From: Acidimicrobiales bacterium
GTDB lineage: Bacteria; Actinomycetota; Acidimicrobiia; Acidimicrobiales; Aldehydirespiratoraceae
NCBI GenBank assembly: GCA_033344915.1
Contig: JAWPML010000001.1
Span: 968,369-1,032,368, forward strand
Reading direction: 5' to 3'
DNA length: 64,000 nucleotides
Made by a program: the position numbers and the translations under genes. Under the pieces are notes generated by a model. That model was not told where the DNA came from and searched no databases. It saw only the letters and a list, made by a program, of their open reading frames with translations. Shown here in pieces: positions 41,575-48,975 of this stretch (positions within the stretch are counted from its first letter, which is position 1; every line of letters starts with the position of its first letter).

Positions 41575-41619
41575 TACCCTCCCTGGGTCCCCTCGCGCCC
41601 GAGGGGCCCACATCTGGAG
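41575..41619 (+). promoter_or_regulatory. Promoter and hairpin leader of the flippase gene
   Basis: A TACCCT -10-like box (41575-41580) puts the transcript start near 41587. The leader can pair CCCCTCG (41589-41595) with CGAGGGG (41600-41606). GGAG (41616-41619) lies six bases before ATC 41626. A start at GTG 41566 would fall upstream of this transcript. Confidence 0.45.
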
Positions 41620-41625
41620 AACAGC

Positions 41626-42933
41626 ATCCGCCGCCTTCTCGTCACTCTGCGCGACCGGAGTCCGCTGCCCGAAGGCACCGCCGCCATCGGGACGGGGCTC
41701 GTGGTCAACGGCATCACCACGTATGCCTTCCTGGTCGTCGCGCGGCGCGCCCTCGGTGACGAGGCCTACGGCGGGCTCGCGGTCCTGTGGGGGCTCATCT
41801 ACATCCTCGGTCCCGGCCTGTTCCAGCCGCTCGAACAGGAGATCGCCCGCGCGACGGCGGCGCGTGCCGGGCAGGGTCAGGGCAGCGCCCCCGTCCTGAC
41901 ACAGGCGGCCCGGATCGGGTCGATCCAGCTGGGCGTCGTGATCGTGGGCGTCCTCGCCGCGTGGCGTCTCGGGCTCGACGAGCTCCTCGACCACCGCGTC
42001 GAGTTGATGGTCGCTCTCATCCTCGCCCTCGCCGCCTTCATGATCGCCGAGTGTGTGCGCGGCGTGCTCTCGGGTCGCCACGAGTTCGGTCGCTACAGCG
42101 CGTACTTCGCGGCGGAGGGTGTCGGGCGGCTCGTGATGGCGGGCATCCTCGCCGCGATCGGTATCCAGGTCGTCGGCTACTACGCGGTGAGTGTCGGCAT
42201 CGCCTTCCTGATCGCCACGGGCTTCGCGATCGGAGGCCTCCGTCCCTTCGTCAAGCCGGGTCCGCCCGCGCCCCTGTCCGAGCTGACGCCGTCACTCGGC
42301 TGGCTCCTGATCGCCTCGCTCGGCGAAGCGTTCATGCTCAACGTCGGGCCGGTCGCCCTGGAGATCGTCGGGACGGATCTGGGCGAGGAGGCTCCGGGCA
42401 TCTTCCTCAACGGCCTGATCATCTCCCGGGTGCCGCTGTTCTTCTTCCAGGCCGTGAAGGCCTCCCTGCTGCCCAATCTCGCGATCCAGGCCGCCCAGAA
42501 CGACCTGACCGCGTTTCGCGACATCCAGCTGCGCCTCGTCGCCGCCGTGATCTCGGTCGCCGCCGTCTCGATCGTGGCGATGGCCGCAATCGGGCCGTGG
42601 TTGGTCGCGTCGCTGTTCGGCGACGAGATCGGCGCCCGTGACATGGCGCTGCTGTCCGCCAGCGGGGGCGGACTCATGGTGATGCTGTCGCTCTCGCTGG
42701 GTCTCGTCGCGCTCGATCACACCCGCCTCGCCGTGGTCGGCTACATCGTCGGGGTGGCCGCGTTCCCTGTCGCGCTGGCGTTCGCCGACGATCCGTTCCT
42801 GCGGGTCGAGTCCGCCTTGGTCGCCGCCGTGACCACCGGGTCGCTCGTGACCGCGGCGCTGCTGAAGTACGAGTACTCGGTGCACACACGAAGCGGGCGC
42901 CTCCCGACGGAGGCGCCCGCTTCGCGCAGCTGA
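41626..42933 (+). CDS. Wzx-like polysaccharide flippase (MATE/MVF superfamily)
   Basis: The protein has about 435 residues and twelve to fourteen hydrophobic segments in the manner of lipid-linked oligosaccharide flippases; IGTGLVVNGITTYAFLVVAR forms the first helix. It would turn undecaprenyl-linked repeat units to the outer leaflet. The likely start is ATC 41626, six bases after GGAG; a GTG at 41566 is in frame but gives an unlikely Pro/Arg-rich leader upstream of the promoter box. Its last codons form a 16-pair hairpin. It leads into the dTDP-rhamnose block. Confidence 0.85.
   Translation: MRRLLVTLRDRSPLPEGTAAIGTGLVVNGITTYAFLVVARRALGDEAYGGLAVLWGLIYILGPGLFQPLEQEIARATAARAGQGQGSAPVLTQAARIGSIQLGVVIVGVLAAWRLGLDELLDHRVELMVALILALAAFMIAECVRGVLSGRHEFGRYSAYFAAEGVGRLVMAGILAAIGIQVVGYYAVSVGIAFLIATGFAIGGLRPFVKPGPPAPLSELTPSLGWLLIASLGEAFMLNVGPVALEIVGTDLGEEAPGIFLNGLIISRVPLFFFQAVKASLLPNLAIQAAQNDLTAFRDIQLRLVAAVISVAAVSIVAMAAIGPWLVASLFGDEIGARDMALLSASGGGLMVMLSLSLGLVALDHTRLAVVGYIVGVAAFPVALAFADDPFLRVESALVAAVTTGSLVTAALLKYEYSVHTRSGRLPTEAPASRS
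42889..42924. terminator. Sixteen-pair perfect hairpin at the end of the flippase gene
   Basis: CGAAGCGGGCGCCTCC and its exact inverse are separated by CGAC. The hairpin lies within the final codons, seven to nine codons before the stop region, and between two convergent genes. It lacks a T-tract but could act in both directions. Confidence 0.6.
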
Positions 42934-42964
42934 CGGCTGGGGGGTGGCGCCGTCGGGGTGGGGC

Positions 42965-43222
42965 TCAGCTGCTGTATTCGGTGACCTTCTCCTCGCGCAC
43001 CGCGTGACCGTCGACGACGGTGTCGTGGCGGGACTCGACGCTCGTGTTGCGGCCGATGAGGGCGACGGCGAGGGTCACGAGTCCGAGGCCGATGCCGACC
43101 ACGAACAAGATGACGCCGACCTCGTTCAGGTCGATGCCTTCGGCCTCGTGGGTGACGGCCCAGGCCAGGATCGCTCCGGCGGCGATGAGTACGGCACTGA
43201 AGCCGAGTCCGGTGGTACGCAT
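42965..43222 (-). CDS. DUF6458-type small membrane protein
   Basis: The 85-residue protein has two transmembrane helices (GLGFSAVLIAAGAILAWAV and VGVILFVVGIGLGLVTLAV) with the conserved-looking GIDLNEVG between them and a charged C-terminus. This layout matches the actinobacterial DUF6458 family of unknown function. ATG 43222 follows AAGGAGG. Confidence 0.8.
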   Translation of the reverse strand: MRTTGLGFSAVLIAAGAILAWAVTHEAEGIDLNEVGVILFVVGIGLGLVTLAVALIGRNTSVESRHDTVVDGHAVREEKVTEYSS

Positions 43223-43339
43223 GATGGGTCCTCCTTGGATTGGCTGTGGAGGGGTGATACCCGACGGGACCGGATCGAAACATCGGGGTTCGTCGGCAAG
43301 TAGGTCGTCCCGCCTAGAGACAGTCATTCGGCTGCTGGG

Positions 43340-43345
43340 TACCCT
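43340..43345 (+). promoter_or_regulatory. TACCCT -10 box, leaderless rmlA start
   Basis: TACCCT ends eight bases before GTG 43354. Confidence 0.5.
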
Positions 43346-43353
43346 TGTGGGCC

Positions 43354-44463
43354 GTGAAGGGTCTCATTCTCAGCGGCGGTGCCGGAACCCGGCTCCGCCC
43401 GATCACCCACACCAGCGCGAAGCAGCTGGTCCCCATCGCCAACAAGCCGATCCTGTTCTACGGGATCGAGGACATGGCGGCCGCCGGCATCACCGAGATC
43501 GGGATCATCATCGCGCCCGCGACCGGCGACGAGATCCGCGAACACGTCGGTGACGGTTCCCGGTTCGGAGTCGAGATCACGTGGATCGTGCAGGACGAGC
43601 CGCTCGGGCTCGCCCACTGTGTGCTCATCGCCCGTGACTTCCTGGGCGACGACGACTTCGTCATGTACCTGGGCGACAACATGCTCGAGCAGGGCCTCAC
43701 CGAGTTCGTCGAGCAGTTCGAGAGCGCCCGTGCCGCGGCGGACGCGCCCCAGCTCACGGAGGCCGCCGTCGCCCCCGCCGCCCAGATCCTGCTCGCCAAG
43801 GTCGACAACCCGACCGCCTTCGGCGTGGCCGAGATCGGTCCCGACGGCGAGGTTCTCCAGCTCGTCGAGAAGCCCGAGGTGCCACCGTCGGACCTCGCCC
43901 TCGTCGGCGTCTACCTGTTCGACCCGACGATTCACGAGGCGGTGGCCGCCATCGAGCCGTCGCCGCGGGGTGAGCTCGAGATCACGGACGCGATCCAGTG
44001 GCTCGTCACCAACGGTCACCGCGTCAACCACGAGGTGCTGGTCGGCTGGTGGATCGACACCGGCAAGAAGGACCCGCTGCTCGAGTGCAATCGCCTCGTG
44101 CTCGACACCCTCCGTCGATCCGTCGAAGGCGAAGTGGACGACACGTCGTCGATCGACGGCCGCGTCGTGATCGAGGCGGGCGCCAAGATCGTCAACTCGA
44201 CCGTGCGGGGCCCGGCCATCATCGGCGCCGGCACGATCGTCGAGGACAGCTATGTCGGGCCCTACAGCTCCATCGCGATCGACTGCCGCATCACCCACAG
44301 CGAGATCGACAACTCGGTGCTGCTGCGGCGCAGCTCGGTCACCGACATCCCGCGGCTGACCGACTCCCTCGTCGGTCGTGACACCGAGATCAGCAAGGGC
44401 GACTCCCGGCCCCGGGCCACCCGGGTCATGCTGGGCGACCATTGCCACCTCGAGATCGAATAA
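43354..44463 (+). CDS. rmlA: Glucose-1-phosphate thymidylyltransferase, long form
   Basis: The 369-residue enzyme makes dTDP-glucose from dTTP and glucose-1-phosphate. LILSGGAGTRLRPITHTSAK is the nucleotide-binding start and EKPEVPPSDLALVGVY the sugar-binding part. After about residue 240 a left-handed beta-helix domain follows (VNSTVRGPAIIGAGTIV), as in the longer StrD-like group rather than the 290-residue RmlA. It is the first gene of rmlA-C-B-D. Confidence 0.9.
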   Translation: MKGLILSGGAGTRLRPITHTSAKQLVPIANKPILFYGIEDMAAAGITEIGIIIAPATGDEIREHVGDGSRFGVEITWIVQDEPLGLAHCVLIARDFLGDDDFVMYLGDNMLEQGLTEFVEQFESARAAADAPQLTEAAVAPAAQILLAKVDNPTAFGVAEIGPDGEVLQLVEKPEVPPSDLALVGVYLFDPTIHEAVAAIEPSPRGELEITDAIQWLVTNGHRVNHEVLVGWWIDTGKKDPLLECNRLVLDTLRRSVEGEVDDTSSIDGRVVIEAGAKIVNSTVRGPAIIGAGTIVEDSYVGPYSSIAIDCRITHSEIDNSVLLRRSSVTDIPRLTDSLVGRDTEISKGDSRPRATRVMLGDHCHLEIE

Positions 44464-44493
44464 CCCGGACCCTCCTCACCTTCTGGAGCTTGC

Positions 44494-45063
44494 ATGGCAA
44501 CCGTCACGCCCTCTGACGTCATCGACGGCGTCTACATCGTGGAACCCGACATCCATCGGGACGAGCGGGGCTACTTCATCGAGACGTATCGCCGCTCCTG
44601 GTTCCCGGGTCAGCGCGAGATGATCCAGGGCAACCGGGGCGACCGCCAGGGCGGCGCCGTGGTGGGCCTCCACTACCACCTGCACCAGAGCGACTACTGG
44701 TATTGCCCCTACGGCAAGGTGCGTGTGGTCCTCCACGACCTGCGCGAGGGCGGCCCGACCGACGGCGCCACGATCGTCTACGACCTCGGCGGTGAGGACG
44801 CGGACTCCCACGTCCACCACGGCATCTACATCCCGCCGGGGGTCGCCCACGGGTTCGCGGCGCTCACGGACTGCACGCTGACCTATCTCGTCGACGGCTA
44901 CTACAACCCGGCCGACGAGCTGGGCGTGCTGTGGAACGACCCGGCGATCGGCGCGGACTGGGGCCTCACCGATCCGATCCTGTCCGGGCGCGATCAGGCC
45001 AACCCCCTGCGCGACGACATTCCCGCCAACCGTCGTCCCTACCACTCGCTGCGCACCACCTGA
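44494..45063 (+). CDS. rmlC: dTDP-4-keto-6-deoxyglucose 3,5-epimerase family protein
   Basis: The 189-residue cupin has the RmlC pattern: VEPDIHRDERGYFIETYR at the start, the catalytic His in VGLHYHLHQSDYWYC and a later IPPGVAHGFAAL. It epimerises C3 and C5 of the dTDP-keto sugar. GGAG lies before the ATG. Position between rmlA and rmlB supports the call, although LHYHLHQ differs slightly from the usual LHYQ form. Confidence 0.88.
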   Translation: MATVTPSDVIDGVYIVEPDIHRDERGYFIETYRRSWFPGQREMIQGNRGDRQGGAVVGLHYHLHQSDYWYCPYGKVRVVLHDLREGGPTDGATIVYDLGGEDADSHVHHGIYIPPGVAHGFAALTDCTLTYLVDGYYNPADELGVLWNDPAIGADWGLTDPILSGRDQANPLRDDIPANRRPYHSLRTT

Positions 45064-45081
45064 GCACGAAAGGCTCTTCGC

Positions 45082-46050
45082 ATGAAGCTGTTCGTCACCG
45101 GCGCTGCCGGATTCATCGGAAGCAACTACGTCCGCCACGTCCTCGAGACCAGCGACGACGAAGTGGTCATCTACGACGCGCTCACCTACGCGGGCAACAT
45201 GGCGTCGATCGAGGACGTCCTCGGCTCGCGTGTCTCGTTCGTGCACGGCGACATCTGCGACCGTGATGATGTCGCCGCCGCGATGCGGGGCTGCGACCAG
45301 GTCGTCCACTTCGCGGCGGAGTCCCACGTCGACCGCTCGATCTCCGGGCCGGACGCGTTCGTGCACACGAACTGTGACGGCACGAACGTGATGTGCGACG
45401 TCGCCCGCCAGCTCGAGGTCGACCGGTTCCTCCACGTCTCCACCGACGAGGTCTACGGCTCGGTGGAGGAGGGGTCCTCGGTCGAGACCGATCCGCTGGA
45501 CCCCCGGTCGCCCTACTCCGCGTCGAAGGCCGGGTCCGACCTCATCGCGCTGAGCTACCACACGACCTACGACATGCCCATCATCGTCACCCGGGCATCG
45601 AACAACTACGGGCCGTTCCAGTTTCCCGAGAAGGTCATCCCGCTGTTCACCACGAACCTGCTCGACGGGGGCACCGTGCCGCTCTACGGCGACGGCATGA
45701 ACATCCGCGACTGGTTGTTCGTCGCCGACCACTGCTCCGGCGTGGACGTCGTGCTCCGCAACGCCGAGCCCGGCGAGATCTACAACATCGGCGGCGGCAA
45801 CGAGATCACCAACCGTGAGCTCACCGACCGGCTGATCGAGTTGTGCGGCCGGGACGAGTCGGCGATCGACTATGTCGAGGACCGCCTCGGGCACGACCGC
45901 CGCTACTCGATCGACTGTTCGAAGCTGAAGGCGATCGGTTGGGCGCCGGCCCAGGACTTCGCCGAGGGACTCGAGAAGACGGTCGCCTGGTACCGCGAGA
46001 ACCGGGCGTGGTGGGAGCCGCTGAAGGCGAACACCCAGGCGGTCCGATGA
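45082..46050 (+). CDS. rmlB: dTDP-glucose 4,6-dehydratase
   Basis: The 322-residue extended SDR has TGAAGFIGSNYVRHV for NAD, the catalytic VSTDEVYGS (Asp-Glu pair in place) and YSASKAGSD with the Tyr-x3-Lys pair. RASNNYGPFQFPEK and NIRDWLFVADHC are RmlB hallmarks. It forms the 4-keto-6-deoxy sugar. The stop overlaps the rmlD start as ATGA. Confidence 0.95.
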   Translation: MKLFVTGAAGFIGSNYVRHVLETSDDEVVIYDALTYAGNMASIEDVLGSRVSFVHGDICDRDDVAAAMRGCDQVVHFAAESHVDRSISGPDAFVHTNCDGTNVMCDVARQLEVDRFLHVSTDEVYGSVEEGSSVETDPLDPRSPYSASKAGSDLIALSYHTTYDMPIIVTRASNNYGPFQFPEKVIPLFTTNLLDGGTVPLYGDGMNIRDWLFVADHCSGVDVVLRNAEPGEIYNIGGGNEITNRELTDRLIELCGRDESAIDYVEDRLGHDRRYSIDCSKLKAIGWAPAQDFAEGLEKTVAWYRENRAWWEPLKANTQAVR

Positions 46051-46883
46051 GGATCCTGCTGACGGGGGCCAACGGCCAGTTGGGCACGGAGATCCAGCCC
46101 CTGCTCGAACCCCATGAGGTCACCGCGGTCGACCTTCCCGAACTCGACATCACCGATCGGGCCCTCGTGCTCGGCGCCATGCACGAGCTGCGGCCGGATG
46201 TCGTCATCAACTGTGCGGCGATCACCGCGGTGGACGACTGCGAGACGAAGGTCGAACTCGCGTACAACGTCAACGCGATGGCCGTGCGTCATCTCGCTGA
46301 GGGCTGTCGTCAGACCGGTGCCCATCTCGCCAGCGTCTCGACGGACTATGTGTTCGACGGCACCAAGGACAGTCCCTACGTCGAGTGGGACACGCCGAAT
46401 CCCGTGTCGGTCTACGGCCGATCCAAGCTCGCGGGCGAGATCGAGGCGGGCCCAGCGGCCACCGTCGTCCGCACCGCCTGGGTCTGCGGCGAGTACGGCC
46501 ACAACATGGTGAAGACCATCCTGCGGCTGCTCGGCGAGCACGACCAGCTCACGTTCGTCGACGATCAGGTGGGGCACCCCACCTTCACCTCGGACCTGGC
46601 GCCGGTCCTGCGGGACCTGGCGCTGTCGAAGCGGCCGGGACTGTTCCACGTCACCAACCAGGGGGCGGTGAGCTGGTACGAGTTCGCCCGCGAGGTCGCC
46701 AAGGCGGCCGGCGCCGACCCCGAACGGGTCAATCCGTGTTCCACCGACGAACTGCCCGGTTCCTACCCGGCCCCTCGTCCGGCGAACTCGGTTCTCGACA
46801 ACATGGCCCTGCGCCTCTCGGGCCTCCCCGAGACCCGCGACTTCCGCGACCCTCTCGCCGAACTCGTGTCCCGCCTCACCTGA
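46047..46883 (+). CDS. rmlD: dTDP-4-dehydrorhamnose reductase
   Basis: The 278-residue SDR has LLTGANGQLGTEI at the N-terminus, STDYVFDGTKDSPYVEWD and YGRSKLAGE with Tyr and Lys, all RmlD hallmarks. It makes the final NAD(P)H-dependent reduction to dTDP-L-rhamnose. ATG 46047 overlaps the rmlB stop. The operon ends with a long hairpin at 46924-46964. Confidence 0.94.
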   Translation: MRILLTGANGQLGTEIQPLLEPHEVTAVDLPELDITDRALVLGAMHELRPDVVINCAAITAVDDCETKVELAYNVNAMAVRHLAEGCRQTGAHLASVSTDYVFDGTKDSPYVEWDTPNPVSVYGRSKLAGEIEAGPAATVVRTAWVCGEYGHNMVKTILRLLGEHDQLTFVDDQVGHPTFTSDLAPVLRDLALSKRPGLFHVTNQGAVSWYEFAREVAKAAGADPERVNPCSTDELPGSYPAPRPANSVLDNMALRLSGLPETRDFRDPLAELVSRLT

Positions 46884-46923
46884 CCCGCGCACCGAAGACC
46901 CCACCCCCCCCTTCCTTCCGTTC

Positions 46924-46964
46924 TGGCGTGTGTATCGCCCGAACTCCGGGTGATGTGCACGCCA
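46924..46964 (+). terminator. Eighteen-pair hairpin with four G-U pairs after rmlD
   Basis: The RNA arm TGGCGTGTGTATCGCCCG pairs along its full length with CGGGTGATGTGCACGCCA around an AACTC loop. All four departures from perfect symmetry are G-U pairs on the plus strand, so the structure is made for the plus-strand RNA. A T- and G-rich tract follows. Confidence 0.6.
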
Positions 46965-46968
46965 CTTC

Positions 46969-46992
46969 GGGGGTTTGGGTTTGGGTTCTGGG
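46969..46992 (+). other. G-quadruplex motif, telomere-like
   Basis: GGGGG TTT GGG TTT GGG TTCT GGG has four G-tracts of at least three bases with loops of three to four. It lies directly after the hairpin and touches the coding end of the convergent membrane-protein gene at 46995. Confidence 0.65.
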
Positions 46993-46994
46993 AG

Positions 46995-47882
46995 TCAGGC
47001 GGTGCGGCGGGAGGCGGCGGCGACGCTGAGAGTGGCGGCGACGGCGAGGAACGTGAGCCAGACGACGCGGTCGAGTGATCCGAGCAACACGCCCGTGTCG
47101 AGCTCGAGGCCGATGATCGGCGCGAGGGCGGCGAGGAGCGCCTCGCGCACGCCGAGGCCGCCGGGGAAGAAGCCGATCGCGACGGTGATCGCGCCGGCGA
47201 CCGAGAGGGCCACCGCCTGGAGCGGGTCGATCGACACGCCGAGGGCGCTGACGGCGAGTCCGAGCCGCAGGGCGCTGACCGCGAGCCAGCCCGCCTCGAC
47301 GAGGACGATCACGAGCGCGAGGGCTATCCGCTGCTCGGCGGGCGCGGTGCGGGTGAACATGGTGGCCGCGACGATGGCGACGGCGAGGCCCGCGGCCGCG
47401 ACGGCGAGTCCGAGCCACACGTTGCCCTCGACGGCGATGGCGCCGCCCCCGATCACGCCGGTGATCGAGAGCCACGTCAGGCCGGGAACCGCGCTCGCGT
47501 TCACGGCGGTGCCGTAGGTCGTGCCGTCCTCGGCCAGCGACTGCACGGTCACGAGGAGCGAACCGGGGAGCGGGAGCAGGTTCGCCGCCGAGGACAGCAC
47601 CGCGACGTCGAGGCAACGGGTCAGGCCCGGTCGCTGGTCGGCGATCGCCGCCGCGGCGCGGAACTCGGCCGCCTTCAGCAGCAGGCTCAGCGGTGCCGCG
47701 ACGGCGAAGAGGACGACGATGGGGAGCCACTCGAGGTCGCCGATCGCGAGCTCGGACGAGCGCCACGCCCAGATCGTCGCGCCGAGCACGCCGGCGGCAG
47801 TGATGGCGAGCAGCAGGCCACGCGTCCGGGGCGTGAGCGGTCGGGCGCGCTGGTCGAGGAGGCGGCGCAGCGCGGTCGGCAT
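46995..47882 (-). CDS. YbhN/UPF0104-type (LPG synthase TM-region) membrane protein
   Basis: The 295-residue protein has about eight helices and the family hallmark FFPGGLGVREALLAAL near the C-terminus, plus SSAANLLPLPGSLL. Relatives are thought to move or flip lipid-linked intermediates. The catalytic domain of lysyl-phosphatidylglycerol synthase is absent. ATG 47882 lies six bases after TAGCGT. Confidence 0.85.
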   Translation of the reverse strand: MPTALRRLLDQRARPLTPRTRGLLLAITAAGVLGATIWAWRSSELAIGDLEWLPIVVLFAVAAPLSLLLKAAEFRAAAAIADQRPGLTRCLDVAVLSSAANLLPLPGSLLVTVQSLAEDGTTYGTAVNASAVPGLTWLSITGVIGGGAIAVEGNVWLGLAVAAAGLAVAIVAATMFTRTAPAEQRIALALVIVLVEAGWLAVSALRLGLAVSALGVSIDPLQAVALSVAGAITVAIGFFPGGLGVREALLAALAPIIGLELDTGVLLGSLDRVVWLTFLAVAATLSVAAASRRTA

Positions 47883-47888
47883 CCCGCG

Positions 47889-47894
47889 ACGCTA
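47889..47894 (-). promoter_or_regulatory. TAGCGT -10 box, overlapping a divergent -10
   Basis: TAGCGT ends six bases before ATG 47882 and shares two bases with the plus-strand TACCGT, so the two promoters probably compete. Confidence 0.5.
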
Positions 47895-47898
47895 CCGT
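47893..47898 (+). promoter_or_regulatory. TACCGT -10 box of the DUF354 gene
   Basis: TACCGT ends ten bases before ATG 47909, giving a leader of only a few bases. Confidence 0.4.
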
Positions 47899-47908
47899 CA
47901 CGGCCGAG

Positions 47909-48970
47909 ATGAAGGTGTTGATCGACGCGGTGCATCCCGCCGACGTGTGGACGCTCGGCGCCGTCGAGGATCGCCTGCTCGCCGACGGCGCGGAGACGCT
48001 GTGGCTCTCGCGCCCCGGCAAGGATTCGGTGGTCGAGCTGATCGAGGCGCGGGACCGTCCGCACGTGCCTGCCTCGACCGCAGGGACGTCGATGCTCTCG
48101 TTGGCCCGTGAGCTCCTGGTGCGGGACTGGCGGGCGTGGCGCGAGGTCCGCCGGTTCCGGCCCGATGTGATCCTCACCCGGTCGCCGGCCGGCGTGCACG
48201 CGGGCCGCCTCACCCGCACGCCCGTGCTCTATGACACCGACGACGGCCATGTGGCGGGACTCCTGTACTACGTGGCCGGTCCGTTCGCGAACATCATCGC
48301 CAGCCCGACCGCCACCGAGAAGAGCTACGGCCGCAACCATCGGCGCTACCAGGGGTACAAGGAGCTCTTCTACCTCCACCCGTCACGGTTCACGCCGGAT
48401 CCGGACATCCGCGGCGAGCTCGGGCTGGGACCCGACGAGCGGTTCCATGTCCTGCGGCTCACGGCGTTCACCGCCAGCCACGACGTGAGCGAGGCCGGGA
48501 TGAGCCGCGACCAGATCGATCGTGTGATCGGGCGGTTGGAGACGACCGGCTCGGTGCTCATCTCCTCCGAGGAGCCCCTGCCGCCCGACCTCGCCGACCG
48601 CCGGGTGGCCGCCGCCCCCGAGCGCTTCCACCATGTGCTCGCGGCGGCCGACATCGTCGTGGGCGACAGCCAGACGGTCTGCTCGGAGGCGGGCGTGATC
48701 GGCACGCCGTCGATCCGGTTCAACACCTGGGCGGGCCGCCACCCGTATCAGGTCGAACTCGAGGAGCGGTGGGGGCTCACCCAGGCGTTCCTGCTCGAGG
48801 ACGAGGCGGCGTTCTTCGCCGCCCTCGACGAACTGGTGGACGATCTGCCCGCCGCCCAGGCCCGTCACGACGATGGGCGCCGGCGGATGCTCGAGTGGTG
48901 TGGCGACCCCGTCGACGATCTGACGGCCTGGACCTGTGAACTCGCCGGCGTCGACGCGCCGACGAGCTGA
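47909..48970 (+). CDS. DUF354 family, glycosyltransferase-like protein
   Basis: The 353-residue protein starts MKVLIDAVHPADVWTLGAVE and carries YQGYKELFYLHPSRFTPD and VVGDSQTVCSEAGVIGTPSI, which match DUF354. This family has a GT-B-like fold and sits in surface polysaccharide loci; a MurG-like transfer reaction is inferred, not proven. It is divergent from the YbhN-like gene and ends five bases from the convergent SLH protein gene. Confidence 0.85.
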   Translation: MKVLIDAVHPADVWTLGAVEDRLLADGAETLWLSRPGKDSVVELIEARDRPHVPASTAGTSMLSLARELLVRDWRAWREVRRFRPDVILTRSPAGVHAGRLTRTPVLYDTDDGHVAGLLYYVAGPFANIIASPTATEKSYGRNHRRYQGYKELFYLHPSRFTPDPDIRGELGLGPDERFHVLRLTAFTASHDVSEAGMSRDQIDRVIGRLETTGSVLISSEEPLPPDLADRRVAAAPERFHHVLAAADIVVGDSQTVCSEAGVIGTPSIRFNTWAGRHPYQVELEERWGLTQAFLLEDEAAFFAALDELVDDLPAAQARHDDGRRRMLEWCGDPVDDLTAWTCELAGVDAPTS

Positions 48971-48975
48971 CCGAC

